A stretch of DNA of 64,000 nt. It comes from Solirubrobacteraceae bacterium. GTDB lineage: Bacteria; Actinomycetota; Thermoleophilia; Solirubrobacterales; Solirubrobacteraceae. Under the pieces are notes generated by a model. That model did not search any database. It was not told the origin of the DNA and worked only from the letters and a program-made list of their open reading frames with translations. A program made the translations under genes and the position numbers. Numbering within the stretch: position 1 is the first letter of the stretch; every line of letters starts with the position of its first letter. Where the stretch lies: positions 1 to 64,000 of the forward strand of contig JALNWQ010000009.1 of the NCBI GenBank assembly GCA_023230855.1, written 5' to 3'. Below are positions 51,219 to 62,615 of this stretch, one piece after another.

Positions 51219-51249
51219 GGGCCGCGCGACGTCCGACGTCACGCGGCCC
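51219..51249 (-). terminator. hairpin downstream of aconitase gene
   Basis: GGGCCGCG and CGCGGCCC form a perfect 8-bp outer stem, with an inner GACGTC repeat, 18 nt after the acn stop. Confidence 0.5.
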
Positions 51250-51266
51250 CGGCCCGCCCGTCGGGC

Positions 51267-54107
<2,841 letters not shown>

Positions 54108-54171
54108 GAGGGAGGTCCTTCGGAGTCGCGGTCGGGGAACGGGTTGGAGGGCGGGGCCGGGCCGGAGCGTC

Positions 54172-54585
54172 TCACGCGTCGGCGGGCAGCAGGGTGAAAG
54201 GGCGGCCGTCCGGGGTGGACAGCGGCCGGAAGCGGTGGTGGTCGAGCGTCGCGATGCGCGCGGTGCGCAGGCGCGCGGCGAGCGCGACGAGCGACGCGTC
54301 GGTGAGGCCGAGGTCGCCGGTGGCGCGGACGACGCCGATGGTGTCGATCATGCCGTCCGCCCACCACCGCACGGTGTAGACGCCGGCGTCGAGGTCGTCC
54401 CGGAACGCCCGCTGGGCGTCGGGGCCGCCGCGGACGGCGAGCAGATGGTCGATCTCGGCGACGGCGAGCGGGCTCGTGAAGAGGTCCTCGTCGACCGTCG
54501 CGACCCAGTCGCGGACGGCGACGTGGTCGGCGGCCCGGCGGTCGAGGAGCGCGAGCACGATCGAGGCGTCAACGACGATGGTCAC
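54172..54585 (-). CDS. PIN-domain toxin (VapC type)
   Basis: A 137-aa PIN-domain protein with the first acidic motif MTIVVDASIVLALLDRR, a middle AVAEIDHLLAV and a later LTDASLVALAARLRTARIATLDHHRFRPL. VapC toxins are Mg-dependent RNases that cut tRNA or rRNA. The ATG overlaps the antitoxin gene by 17 nt, the usual tight vapBC coupling. All the expected acidic residues are visible, so the toxin looks intact. Confidence 0.88.
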   Translation of the reverse strand: MTIVVDASIVLALLDRRAADHVAVRDWVATVDEDLFTSPLAVAEIDHLLAVRGGPDAQRAFRDDLDAGVYTVRWWADGMIDTIGVVRATGDLGLTDASLVALAARLRTARIATLDHHRFRPLSTPDGRPFTLLPADA

Positions 54586-54799
54586 CGAACCCCGTCCCGG
54601 CGAGCCAGCGGTCGACGTCGACCGCGCCGTCGCCGGGACCGTCGAACACGCCGACGGTCGGACGCGGGCGGGTCGGCCGGCTCACCGCGCTGCTGAGGGT
54701 CCGGCGGATGAGCTCCGCCTTCGTGATGCCCTCCTCGGCGGCACGGAGGGCGAGCGCCTCGTCGAGCTGATCCTCGATGTAGATGCTCGTCTTCTTCAC
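54569..54799 (-). CDS. Ribbon-helix-helix antitoxin (VapB type)
   Basis: A 76-aa antitoxin with an N-terminal RHH DNA-binding fold (KKTSIYIEDQLDEALALRAAEEGITKAELIRRTLSSAV) and a disordered C-terminal arm (VGVFDGPGDGAVDVDRWLAGTGFGDH) for capping the PIN toxin. The GTG start at 54799 is 7 nt from TACCCT, which is part of a perfect operator palindrome. This implies leaderless and autorepressed transcription. Confidence 0.85.
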   Translation of the reverse strand: MKKTSIYIEDQLDEALALRAAEEGITKAELIRRTLSSAVSRPTRPRPTVGVFDGPGDGAVDVDRWLAGTGFGDHRR

Positions 54800-54802
54800 T
54801 GC

Positions 54803-54823
54803 ACGTAGGGTATCACCCTACGT
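54803..54823. promoter_or_regulatory. vapB operator palindrome overlapping -10
   Basis: Perfect 9-bp arms ACGTAGGGT and ACCCTACGT flank a 3-nt spacer. The TACCCT -10 box of vapBC (54812-54807, minus strand) lies within it, so antitoxin binding would occlude the promoter. Confidence 0.75.
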
Positions 54824-54898
54824 ATCCGACCTTCAGGGTCCGAAATGGCCCGGCGGCCGGGCGCCGTCGGCGACGACGCCTGGCCACGGCGGGCGGGG

Positions 54899-55651
54899 TC
54901 AACCGTCGCCGAGGAGGTCCTCGACGGCGTCGACGATCTGGTTCGACTTGTCCTTGAACACGCCGCCGACGTCGACCTTGCGGTAGTCGTCGTCGCCCCG
55001 GCGCTTGACGTACACCGCCGGGGTGCCGCTGACGTCGAGCCGCTCGAGCAACGCGTCGGCCTCGGCGTCGAGCCGACGGCTGGCGTCGTCGCCGGCCAGG
55101 TCGAACGGCACGCCCTTGCGGCCGGGGATCCACGACTGGATCTGCTGCGCCATCTGCGGCGACAGCCACTGCTCGTCCGCGGGACCCTGGTTGTAGTAGG
55201 CGAGCTGGACGAAGTCCCACATCCGGTTCTGCGACGCCAGGCGGTGCGCGGCGGCGCGGCCGGTCTCGTTGTCGGGCCGGAACGCCTTGAGCGCGACGAG
55301 CCGCAGCTCGAGCGACGCCTTGCCGGTCCGCACGAGCCGGTCGACGATCTCGGGGTGCACGTCGGCGAAGTGCGACCGGCAGTGCGGGCACTTGAGGTCG
55401 GCGAACTCGACGATCGTCACCGGCGCGTCGGCGCGGCCCAGCCGCAGCCCCTCCTGGGGGACGCCGTCGAGGATCTCGGCGGACTCGGTGAGGCCGCGGA
55501 CGCCGTCCTCGCTCTCCGACACGTCCGACCCGCCGCCGAACGCGCCGACGGCGACCGCTAGGCCGACGACGACCACGGCGAGCATGAGGACCAGCGACAC
55601 GATCCCGGCCCGCGTCATCTGCGGGCGCTCGGGGAGCTCCTCGCGGCTCAT
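54899..55651 (-). CDS. Membrane-anchored DsbA-family thiol oxidoreductase (2)
   Basis: A 250-aa protein with an N-terminal TM helix (TRAGIVSLVLMLAVVVVGLAVAVGAF) and an extracytoplasmic DsbA-like thioredoxin domain (Thioredoxin_4) with active site FADLKCPHCRSHF and cis-proline region VSGTPAVYVKRRG. It should form or isomerise disulfides in exported proteins. The ATG at 55651 overlaps the VKOR gene stop, so VKOR and this DsbA are co-translated; a second DsbA lies upstream in the same operon. Confidence 0.9.
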   Translation of the reverse strand: MSREELPERPQMTRAGIVSLVLMLAVVVVGLAVAVGAFGGGSDVSESEDGVRGLTESAEILDGVPQEGLRLGRADAPVTIVEFADLKCPHCRSHFADVHPEIVDRLVRTGKASLELRLVALKAFRPDNETGRAAAHRLASQNRMWDFVQLAYYNQGPADEQWLSPQMAQQIQSWIPGRKGVPFDLAGDDASRRLDAEADALLERLDVSGTPAVYVKRRGDDDYRKVDVGGVFKDKSNQIVDAVEDLLGDG

Positions 55652-56175
55652 GCCGTCCTCCCCCCGGCCGTGGCCTCGCCGTCGTCGTCGTGCTCCGAGG
55701 ACGCGTCGTCCGCGTCCTCGCCCGGGGCCTCGACGTCGTCCGGGTCCCAGGCCGGCGTCGGCGGCAGGCCGGGGCCGCGGACGAACCGCACGGTGCTGAT
55801 GATCGCCAGGGCGGTCATGCAGATCGCGCTCGTCGTGCAGAACGGGCAGAACACGTCGACCGTGATGTACGCGCGGTACATGAGGTAGCACGAGAAGAGG
55901 AACCCGATCCCCGTGAAGAGCACGAGCGAGAGCCGGGCGAGCTCGCCCCGGATCGAGAGCGCGGCGATGACGACGAGGTAGCCGATGACGCCCAGCAGCG
56001 ACACCGAGATGCCGAAGATCTCCGACCACTCGCCGGTCTGCAGGACGGTGCAGCCGGCGCTGACGTGGCACTGACCGTCGTCGGCGAACTTCGTGTAGGT
56101 GAGGTACGACGCGGACGCCAGCCCGACGAGGGCGAGGACGTAGGACGCGAGCCGCAGGCGGCGGTCCCCGGTCAT
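55648..56175 (-). CDS. Vitamin K epoxide reductase (VKOR) family protein
   Basis: A 175-aa four-TM protein with the loop cysteine pair CHVSAGC and the quinone-proximal active site DVFCPFCTTSAICM. Actinobacterial VKOR reoxidises DsbA and passes electrons to menaquinone, replacing DsbB. It sits between two DsbA genes in the same operon, which supports that pairing. The acidic cytoplasmic tail (EAPGEDADDASSEHDDDG) is unusual but probably disordered. Confidence 0.92.
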   Translation of the reverse strand: MTGDRRLRLASYVLALVGLASASYLTYTKFADDGQCHVSAGCTVLQTGEWSEIFGISVSLLGVIGYLVVIAALSIRGELARLSLVLFTGIGFLFSCYLMYRAYITVDVFCPFCTTSAICMTALAIISTVRFVRGPGLPPTPAWDPDDVEAPGEDADDASSEHDDDGEATAGGRTA

Positions 56176-56230
56176 CGTGCCCGGCCCCCGTGCGAGGACC
56201 GGGCGGCCCGGGCGGTGTCCGCGTCGAGGA

Positions 56231-57079
56231 TCACTTGTCGACGGCCGGCGTCTCGGCGTCGACCGGCTCGGCCTTGGGGGCGGCGGCCTCGACCGCGGCG
56301 ATGATCGCGTCGGCGCTCGTGAAGTCCGGCACCGACGTGTACTGCTTCGTGCCGCGCGGGCGGACGAAGATCGACGGGGTGCCCGTCACGCCGACGTCGC
56401 CGGCGAGCTTGTCGGCCTCGTCGCGCAGCGCGCGGCTCGCGGCGGTCTCGCGGACGTTGAGCTCGTCGCCGACGCCCGGGACCTGGGCGGCGATCTCCTT
56501 CAGGCGGTTCTCCGTCGCCCACTCGTCGCCGCCGCCGCCCTGGTTGTAGAAGATCGTGTCGGCGAGGTTCCAGGCGTTGTCCGACGCCGTCTGGTTGTTC
56601 ACCGCGGTGCGGGCGCGGTCGCCGTCGACGGTGCCGGCCTGGCCGTCCATGACGTTGACGAGGCGCATCTCGAGGTTGGCCTTGCCGGTGCGGACGAGCT
56701 TGTCGACGAGCGTCGGATGGATCGCGATCGAGAACTCGGCGCAGTGCGGGCACTTCATGTCGATGAACTCGACGATCGTGACCGGGGCGTTCGGGTCGCC
56801 GAGGATCAGGCCGTCCTGCGGGATGCCCTTCGTCAGGGCGGCGACCTCGTTGACGCCCTTGATGCCGGCGACGTCGGACGCGTCGTCGGACGCGGAGCCC
56901 TTGAACGGGTCGGCGATGACGACGATCGCCGCCAGGACGACGACGAGCGCGATGACGCCACCGACGATCCCGAGGCGCTTCTTGCGCTCCTGGGCCGCGC
57001 GCTCCGCCGCTTCACGCTCGAGGCGGGCCTTGCGCGCGGCCTCCTGCTTGCTCCTGGATCCCGACGTCATGCGGCGCAT
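56231..57079 (-). CDS. Membrane-anchored DsbA-family thiol oxidoreductase (1)
   Basis: A 282-aa protein with a long basic cytoplasmic helix (EAARKARLEREAAERAAQERKKR), a TM helix (LGIVGGVIALVVVLAAIVVIADPF) and an external DsbA domain with FIDMKCPHCAEFS and VTGTPSIFVRPRGTK. It is a partner of the VKOR 55 nt downstream. Start codons at 57079 and 57070 are both possible; 57079 is used because GACGAT lies 8 nt upstream, as for the SRPBCC gene at 34958. Two DsbAs with one VKOR suggest division of labour among substrates. Confidence 0.88.
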   Translation of the reverse strand: MRRMTSGSRSKQEAARKARLEREAAERAAQERKKRLGIVGGVIALVVVLAAIVVIADPFKGSASDDASDVAGIKGVNEVAALTKGIPQDGLILGDPNAPVTIVEFIDMKCPHCAEFSIAIHPTLVDKLVRTGKANLEMRLVNVMDGQAGTVDGDRARTAVNNQTASDNAWNLADTIFYNQGGGGDEWATENRLKEIAAQVPGVGDELNVRETAASRALRDEADKLAGDVGVTGTPSIFVRPRGTKQYTSVPDFTSADAIIAAVEAAAPKAEPVDAETPAVDK

Positions 57080-57214
57080 TGTGGCGCATCGTCGGTCGCG
57101 GTCGCTGAACCGGGCCTAAGCACGGGCTCAAGGTGCTTGGGGCGACAAGCTCCGGACGGTCCGGCCGCGCCGCCCCCGGGCTCGCCGACGGATCGCGAGC
57201 CGGTAGCGCGCGCG

Positions 57215-58810
57215 TCACCCGATGCGGATCGGGACGACGACCGTCACGTCGGGCGACCGCCGACCGCCGCGCCCGCCGGCGGGCGTCGGCGGACGCAGGG
57301 TGATCCGCAGCCGCCAGGTGCCGCGGTCGTCGAGCGGGACGTGGTCGGCCGTCCAGGCGGGATCGCCCATCGGCGACCCGGGCCGGAAGTCGACGTCGAC
57401 CGGGTCGGCGCGCGGTCGGCCGTCGCGGTCCGGCGGCAGCGCCCGCGCCCGCAGCACCGACCACCCGCCGGGGCCGCCCGGCGACGACGGGTCCACGGGG
57501 TGGGCGTCGACGTCCGCGAGCCCGAGCCGCCGGGCCAGACGTGCCTCGACGTGGATCTCGAGCCGCAGGCGCGCGTCGCCGCGCCGGGCCGGGTCCGCGC
57601 CGACATGGGCGACGAGCCCCCCCGCCTCGCCGCGCCCGGACGTCGACGGCGCGATCTCCCGGGGGGGCGTCGACGACGCCAGCGCGCCGGTGACGCCCAG
57701 GACGGCCAGCAGCAGCACGACCTCGCCGACGACGGTGCGCCGCACCAGCCGCTCGACCGTCGCCCATCGACCCTCCCCCGGGGCTCCGGGGCTCCCCGCG
57801 TCGACGGACGGGGCGGCCGCGTCGTGCGGCGGGCCGACCGGGCCCTGGTCGTGTGGCCGCGCGAGCTCGTCGTGCGACGGGGCGGCCGCGTCGCGCAGCC
57901 GCGGGACGAGCCACTCGCGGTGCAGGACCGCGAGGACCGCCAGCCCGGTGAGGAGGGCGATCTTCGCGAGGACCGCGCGCCCGTAGGGCGTCTCGAGCAG
58001 GTCGTAGAGCGACGCGAGCTGGAGCAGCGCCGCCACCGCGCCGGCGACGACGAGGGCGACGATCGACGCGAGCGCCGGGGCCGAGAACCGGGTCAGCACG
58101 TCGGCCCACAGCCGCGTGCGCGCCGGTCCGGCGTCGAGCGTCCGGACGGCGCGCCGCACGAGCAGCAGGCCCAGCACCCCGCCGACCCACGCCGACGCGG
58201 CGACGACGTGGACGACGGTGAGCGGCACGAGCGCGACCGACCGCGACGACGACCAGGCGTTGCCGCCGACCGCCGGCGCGACGAGGAGGACGGCCAGGGC
58301 GACGGCGCCGGCCAGCGGGATCCACCGCCCCGACCCGGTCGTCACGGTCCCCGTCCCCCACGGCGCCCACCCCCGCCGGGCCGCGGCCGCCGCGCACGCG
58401 GCCAGGACCGCGAACGCGATCCCGGACGCGACGAGGCCCACGCCGACCGCGGTGTCGAGCGCCGCGCGGACGCCGCCCCGATCGCCCGCCCCGGCCTCGT
58501 GGTCCAGGAGCTCCGGCAGCGGCCGCAACGCCGCATCCCCCGCGTACGCGACGAACCCGACGACGACGACGGCGGCGCCGACGAGCGCCGCGCCGAGGAC
58601 GACCCGCGCCAGGCCACGGACGAGCCCGAGATCGACGGCGCCGGGGACGCGGCCGTCGCGGCGCAGCGGCCGCCACACCGTCCAGCCGAGCACGAGGCCC
58701 CCGACGACGAGCGCCGTCGCCAGGTCGCGCAGCGCCCGTGCGGCCGCGAGCCACGGCACCGACGCGTCCGGTTGGACACCGCAGGAGTGGCAGGCGAGGA
58801 CGTCGAGCAT
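57215..58810 (-). CDS. CopD/YcnJ-type membrane protein
   Basis: A 531-aa protein with about eight TM helices in the CopD arrangement (ATALVVGGLVLGWTVWRPL; GLARVVLGAALVGAAVVVVGFVAYAG; VVHVVAASAWVGGVLGLLLVRRAVRTL; PYGRAVLAKIALLTGLAVLAVLHREWLVPRL) and a C-terminal soluble beta domain (about 430-531). CopD proteins import or handle copper with CopC. The N-terminus has CHSCGVQP, a possible metal site. No CopC or copper operon is adjacent, so the copper role is inferred from the family only. Confidence 0.8.
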   Translation of the reverse strand: MLDVLACHSCGVQPDASVPWLAAARALRDLATALVVGGLVLGWTVWRPLRRDGRVPGAVDLGLVRGLARVVLGAALVGAAVVVVGFVAYAGDAALRPLPELLDHEAGAGDRGGVRAALDTAVGVGLVASGIAFAVLAACAAAAARRGWAPWGTGTVTTGSGRWIPLAGAVALAVLLVAPAVGGNAWSSSRSVALVPLTVVHVVAASAWVGGVLGLLLVRRAVRTLDAGPARTRLWADVLTRFSAPALASIVALVVAGAVAALLQLASLYDLLETPYGRAVLAKIALLTGLAVLAVLHREWLVPRLRDAAAPSHDELARPHDQGPVGPPHDAAAPSVDAGSPGAPGEGRWATVERLVRRTVVGEVVLLLAVLGVTGALASSTPPREIAPSTSGRGEAGGLVAHVGADPARRGDARLRLEIHVEARLARRLGLADVDAHPVDPSSPGGPGGWSVLRARALPPDRDGRPRADPVDVDFRPGSPMGDPAWTADHVPLDDRGTWRLRITLRPPTPAGGRGGRRSPDVTVVVPIRIG

Positions 58811-58934
58811 CGGCCGGATCGCGCCGGCCGGCGGGCCGCGCTCGCCCACAAGGTTGACGGGGCGCGGACCGGGGCGCGCCGAGGCGCCCTCCGGTGGTAC
58901 CGCGACGCGCGACGGGCGGGTATCGTGGGCGGGG

Positions 58935-59723
58935 ATGGAGGAGCAGGAGCAGACCCGCACGCGGCCGCGTCGGCGCAAGGTCCTCGTCGCCGCCGTGCTC
59001 GGCGTGCTGGGGGCGGGCGCGCTCGTCGGGATCACGTCCGGCGGACCCGAGGCGCGGCAGCTCGCGGCGTGGTCGATCGACGGTCCGTCGCTGCCGTTGC
59101 CCGCTGTCGCCCCCGCGGACGTGCCCGACGCCGAGCCCGAGGACGACGCGGACGACGCGCCGGTCGCGACGACGACCGCCGACGACGACCCGCCGAGCGG
59201 CCGCCTGCCGTCGGGCGCGGCCGGCGACGCCGAGATCGAGGCCGAGCTGCGGCAGTCGTTGCGGATCAGCGGCAACGCGAGCACGAAGGACCTCGTCAGC
59301 CGATCGACGCTCACCCCCGCAGGCCACGCCACCGTCCCGGTGGACGCGCCGCCGCAGGTCGAGGCGATCATCCGCGCCGGCAACGTCGTCGCCCACAAGC
59401 CCTACGTCTACGGTGGCGGGCACGGCCGGTTCGCCGACTCGGTCTGGATCGACAGCGCCTACGACTGCTCTGGCTCGATCAGCTACGCGCTGGCCGCGGC
59501 GGGCCTCATCGACCACCCGATGGTGTCCGGGCAGATGGCCACCGACTTCGAGCCGGGCCCCGGCAAGTGGGTGACGATCTACGCGCACGCCGACCACGCG
59601 TACATGTACGTCGCGGGCCTGCGGTTCGACACGTCCGGCCGCGGCAGCGACACCGGGTCGCGGTGGCAGACGTCGACGCGGAGCTCCGCCGGCTTCCACG
59701 TCGTGCACCCCAAGGGCCTGTAG
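58935..59723 (+). CDS. C40 (NlpC/P60-like) cell-wall hydrolase
   Basis: A 262-aa protein with an N-terminal TM or signal anchor (RRRKVLVAAVLGVLGAGALVGITSG), a Pro/Asp-rich spacer and a C-terminal C40-like domain: KPYVYGGGHGRFADSVWIDSAYDCSGSISYALAAAG (Cys nucleophile) and AHADHAYMYVAGLRFDTSG (His). It probably cuts peptidoglycan stem peptides. The ATG is 8 nt from TATCGT (58921-58926). It is convergent with the PQQ-type dehydrogenase. Confidence 0.85.
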   Translation: MEEQEQTRTRPRRRKVLVAAVLGVLGAGALVGITSGGPEARQLAAWSIDGPSLPLPAVAPADVPDAEPEDDADDAPVATTTADDDPPSGRLPSGAAGDAEIEAELRQSLRISGNASTKDLVSRSTLTPAGHATVPVDAPPQVEAIIRAGNVVAHKPYVYGGGHGRFADSVWIDSAYDCSGSISYALAAAGLIDHPMVSGQMATDFEPGPGKWVTIYAHADHAYMYVAGLRFDTSGRGSDTGSRWQTSTRSSAGFHVVHPKGL

Positions 59724-59810
59724 GCCCTCGCGCGCCCGCGTCGTCGCGCGCGGCGCCGCCGGGTGAGGGCCGCCCGATGCTCGCGCGAGCGTCGCGACCG
59801 CGACCGTCCG

Positions 59811-60992
59811 TCAGCGGCGGCCGGCCTGGCCGCGCACGAGCTCGGTGACGAGCCCGTGGTCGTCGCCCATGAGGATCCGGCCGTCCCGGTCGTGCAACCA
59901 CGCCGAGAGCTCCGGGATGACGACCGGCTCGCGGCGCAGCTCGCCGATCCGGCCACGGGTCGGCACCGACCACACCCGACCGCTGCACCCGTCGCCAAAG
60001 ACGTAGCGCCCGTCGAGATCGGCCAGGCGGGTGCGGCGCGGCACCGTCCCGCCGATGACGAGGCACCCGGAGTCCCGGCCGTAGGAGGCCACCGGCCACA
60101 CGAGCCGTCCGCGAGGGTCCAGGTCACGACCCGGTAGCCGCCGCGATCCCTCGAGCGCCGACCAGCCGAAGTTCACCGGCTCGGCCTCCTCGAGCGCGGC
60201 CGGGGGCAGGCGGTTGACCTCCTCGACGACCGTCTTGTCGACCTGGCGGCCCGCGTCGGCGATCCACAGCTCGCCGGTGGCCTCGTCGAACGTCAGGCCC
60301 CACGGGTTGCGCAGGCCGTAGGCGACCGTGCGCCACCCGCGCGCGGGATCGCGCGGGTCCCACCGCAGGAGCTTGCCGAGCTTCGTGCCGAGGTTCTGGC
60401 CGTTGTGGCGCGGGTCGAACGCCGACCCGCCGTCGCCGATCCCGACGAGGACGCGCCCCTGACGGTCGATCGCGACCTGCCCGCCGTTGTGGTTGCCGTA
60501 CGGCTGCTCGACGGTGAGCAGGCGCCGGCCGGCGGCGACGTCGACCCGCCCGTCGCGGACCGGGTACACCCCGACGTCGGTGGCGCCGTCCTCGTCGGTG
60601 CGGTGGATGACGACCCGCGCGCCACCGTCGAGGAACGCCAGGCCGATGAGGCCCTGCTCGTCGTCGCTCGACGTCGTCGCGGTGAGGTCGACGAACGGCG
60701 GCCCCGGGTCGGGCCCGGTCCCCTCGAGCCAGCGGGCGGTGCCACGCCGCTCCAGCACGAGCACGCGACCGCTCCGCCCGGGCTCCTGGACGAGCCCGGT
60801 GATCCGGTCGAACCCACCGGCCACGATCCAGGCGGTGACCTCGGCGCCACGGCCGGCGACGTCGGGCAGCGGGGCCGCCGACGCGGGGGGCCGTGGCTCG
60901 GGGACGGGCGTCCCGTCCGCGTCATCGGATCCGCAACCGGCGAGCGCCACCACCAGGAGGAGCGCCATGGCGCCCGGGAACCGCGACCGCAT
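59811..60992 (-). CDS. PQQ-dependent sugar dehydrogenase-type lipoprotein
   Basis: A 393-aa lipoprotein (lipobox VALAGC) with the six-bladed soluble glucose/sorbosone dehydrogenase fold: GGFDRITGLVQEPGRSGRVLVLERRG, SSDDEQGLIGLAFLDGG, EQPYGNHNGGQVAIDRQGRVLVGIGDGG, YGLRNPWGLTFDEATGELWIADAG, VNFGWSALEG. Family members oxidise aldoses with PQQ outside the membrane; the substrate and use of PQQ are not proven here. ATG at 60992 is 7 nt from TAGGGT (61005-61000), which overlaps the murD stop codon. Confidence 0.88.
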   Translation of the reverse strand: MRSRFPGAMALLLVVALAGCGSDDADGTPVPEPRPPASAAPLPDVAGRGAEVTAWIVAGGFDRITGLVQEPGRSGRVLVLERRGTARWLEGTGPDPGPPFVDLTATTSSDDEQGLIGLAFLDGGARVVIHRTDEDGATDVGVYPVRDGRVDVAAGRRLLTVEQPYGNHNGGQVAIDRQGRVLVGIGDGGSAFDPRHNGQNLGTKLGKLLRWDPRDPARGWRTVAYGLRNPWGLTFDEATGELWIADAGRQVDKTVVEEVNRLPPAALEEAEPVNFGWSALEGSRRLPGRDLDPRGRLVWPVASYGRDSGCLVIGGTVPRRTRLADLDGRYVFGDGCSGRVWSVPTRGRIGELRREPVVIPELSAWLHDRDGRILMGDDHGLVTELVRGQAGRR

Positions 60993-61002
60993 CCGGGCCA
61001 CC

Positions 61003-62577
61003 CTACGCGTCGACGGCCGCCGACGGCGCACCGCGGGCCGCGTCGGCGAACCGTCGCCCGCGGTCCTCGAAGTCCCGGAACAGGCCGTGGCTCGGCGCCG
61101 CGGGCGACAGCAGCACCGTGGCCCCGGGCGTGGCCATCCGGCGTGCGGCGTCGACCGCGTCCGTCATGACGACCGCGCCGCGGTCGGGCGGGTCGCCCCC
61201 GGCCGACGCCGCGTCGACCCGGTGAATCGGCGGTGCGGCACGACCCGCCGCGGCGGCCGCCCGCCCGACCGCGTCCGCCAGCGCGTGCCCGGTGCCGGGC
61301 AGCGCGACGAGCCCCGCGACCCGCAGGTCCAGGTCGGGGTCGCCGTCGACCCCGGACGGGACCCGGCCGAGCGCCAGCGTGGCGGCGAGCTCGTCGTGAC
61401 GCTGGTCGCGGTCCACCCCGCCCGCCACGAGCACGACCGGCCCGGGCGCGAACGCCGCGAGCGCGGCGAGCGTCGCGTCGGGCGTCGTCGAGATCGAGTC
61501 GTCGACCCAGCGCACGCCGTCGGCGTCGTGGACGACGTCCTGCCGGTGGCGCAGCGGCGCGAACCCGCGGAGCGCGGCGCCGAGGTCGGCCGGGTCGTAC
61601 CCCACCGACCGGACCGCCTCGAGCGCCAACGCGACGTCACGGGCCCCGGTGACGCCGCGCACGGGAAGGTCGTCGATGCGGGCGAGCGTGCGGTCGCCGT
61701 CGCGCAGCGCGCCGTCGCGCACGTGGAGCCCGGTCGGGCGGTCGGTCCACAGGACGACCCCGCCCCGCGCCGTGTAGGCGTCCCCGGCGGCGACGAGCGC
61801 CGGGTCGGCGGCCGACAGCACCGCCATGCGGGGCCCGTCGCCGTCGGGTCCGCCGAGGATCCGGAGCTTGTCGTGGTGATAGGTCGCCTCGTCGCCGTGC
61901 CACGGCAGATGGTCGCGCCGCAGGTTCGTCATCACCGCGACCGTCGGCGCCCGCGGCAGGTCGGCGAGCTGGTAGCTCGACAGCTCGACGACCCACACCT
62001 CGGGCGGATCGTCGGGACGGAGCTGCTCGAGGAGCGGCACCCCGATGTTGCCGGCGAGCCGGCTGCGGATCCCGACGTGCCCGAGCAGGTGGTGCAGCAG
62101 CGAGCTCGTCGTGCTCTTGCCCTTCGTGCCGGTGACGCCGATGACCGTCTCGGCCGTCGTCCGCTCGGCCATCCACAGGGCGGTGCCGCCGGTGATCGTC
62201 ACCCCCGCCGCGCGCAGGCGGTCGGCGTCGGCCCCGCGGACGGGCACCCCGGGCGAGCGGATGACGACGTCGCACGCCTCCAGCGCGTCGATCCCCGCCG
62301 GACCGTGGAGCCAGGCGGGCCAGGGACGGTCGGCGTCGTCGTCGGCGGGGGGCGATCCGCCCGGGGGCGCGCCCGCCCCCGCGGGGACGAAGGTCGTGGC
62401 GCCGTCGGCGGGCGGCCCGTCGGTGACGACGACGACGCGGGCGGCGGGCGCGTACCGCCGCAACGCCAGCACCGCGGCGCCACCCTCCCGTCCGGCGCCC
62501 CACACGCCCACGCGACGCCCGTCGAGGTCGGCGATCCGCAGATCGGCCGGCGGCAGGGGGAGCGGGACGACGGTCAC
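61003..62577 (-). CDS. murD: UDP-N-acetylmuramoylalanine-D-glutamate ligase
   Basis: A 524-aa Mur ligase: N-terminal Rossmann (RVGVWGAGREGGAAVLAL), ATP loop IGVTGTKGKSTTSSLLHHLL, RLAGNIGVPLLEQL, VVELSSYQLADL, MTNLRRDHLPWHG, then the C-terminal VAGGVDRDQRHDEL and LLSPAAPSHGLFRDFEDRGRRFADA typical of MurD. It adds D-Glu to UDP-MurNAc-L-Ala. It lies outside the usual dcw cluster, and its Asp/Pro-rich insert at about 60-90 makes it longer than E. coli MurD (438 aa), so a MurD-like variant in a specialised pathway cannot be excluded. GTG with TACCCT (62589-62584) 6 nt upstream. Confidence 0.85.
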   Translation of the reverse strand: MTVVPLPLPPADLRIADLDGRRVGVWGAGREGGAAVLALRRYAPAARVVVVTDGPPADGATTFVPAGAGAPPGGSPPADDDADRPWPAWLHGPAGIDALEACDVVIRSPGVPVRGADADRLRAAGVTITGGTALWMAERTTAETVIGVTGTKGKSTTSSLLHHLLGHVGIRSRLAGNIGVPLLEQLRPDDPPEVWVVELSSYQLADLPRAPTVAVMTNLRRDHLPWHGDEATYHHDKLRILGGPDGDGPRMAVLSAADPALVAAGDAYTARGGVVLWTDRPTGLHVRDGALRDGDRTLARIDDLPVRGVTGARDVALALEAVRSVGYDPADLGAALRGFAPLRHRQDVVHDADGVRWVDDSISTTPDATLAALAAFAPGPVVLVAGGVDRDQRHDELAATLALGRVPSGVDGDPDLDLRVAGLVALPGTGHALADAVGRAAAAAGRAAPPIHRVDAASAGGDPPDRGAVVMTDAVDAARRMATPGATVLLSPAAPSHGLFRDFEDRGRRFADAARGAPSAAVDA

Positions 62578-62615
62578 GCGCGGAGGGTAGCCGTCGGTCG
62601 CGGCGCCGCGCGAGG

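Noticed and set aside
56177..59848. A 1,223-codon plus-strand frame opposite DsbA and CopD genes
   Set aside because: Shadow frame; it conflicts with three recognisable minus-strand genes.
61003..62577. Part of a dcw cell-division cluster
   Set aside because: murD is alone here; its neighbours are a glycosylase and a sugar dehydrogenase.
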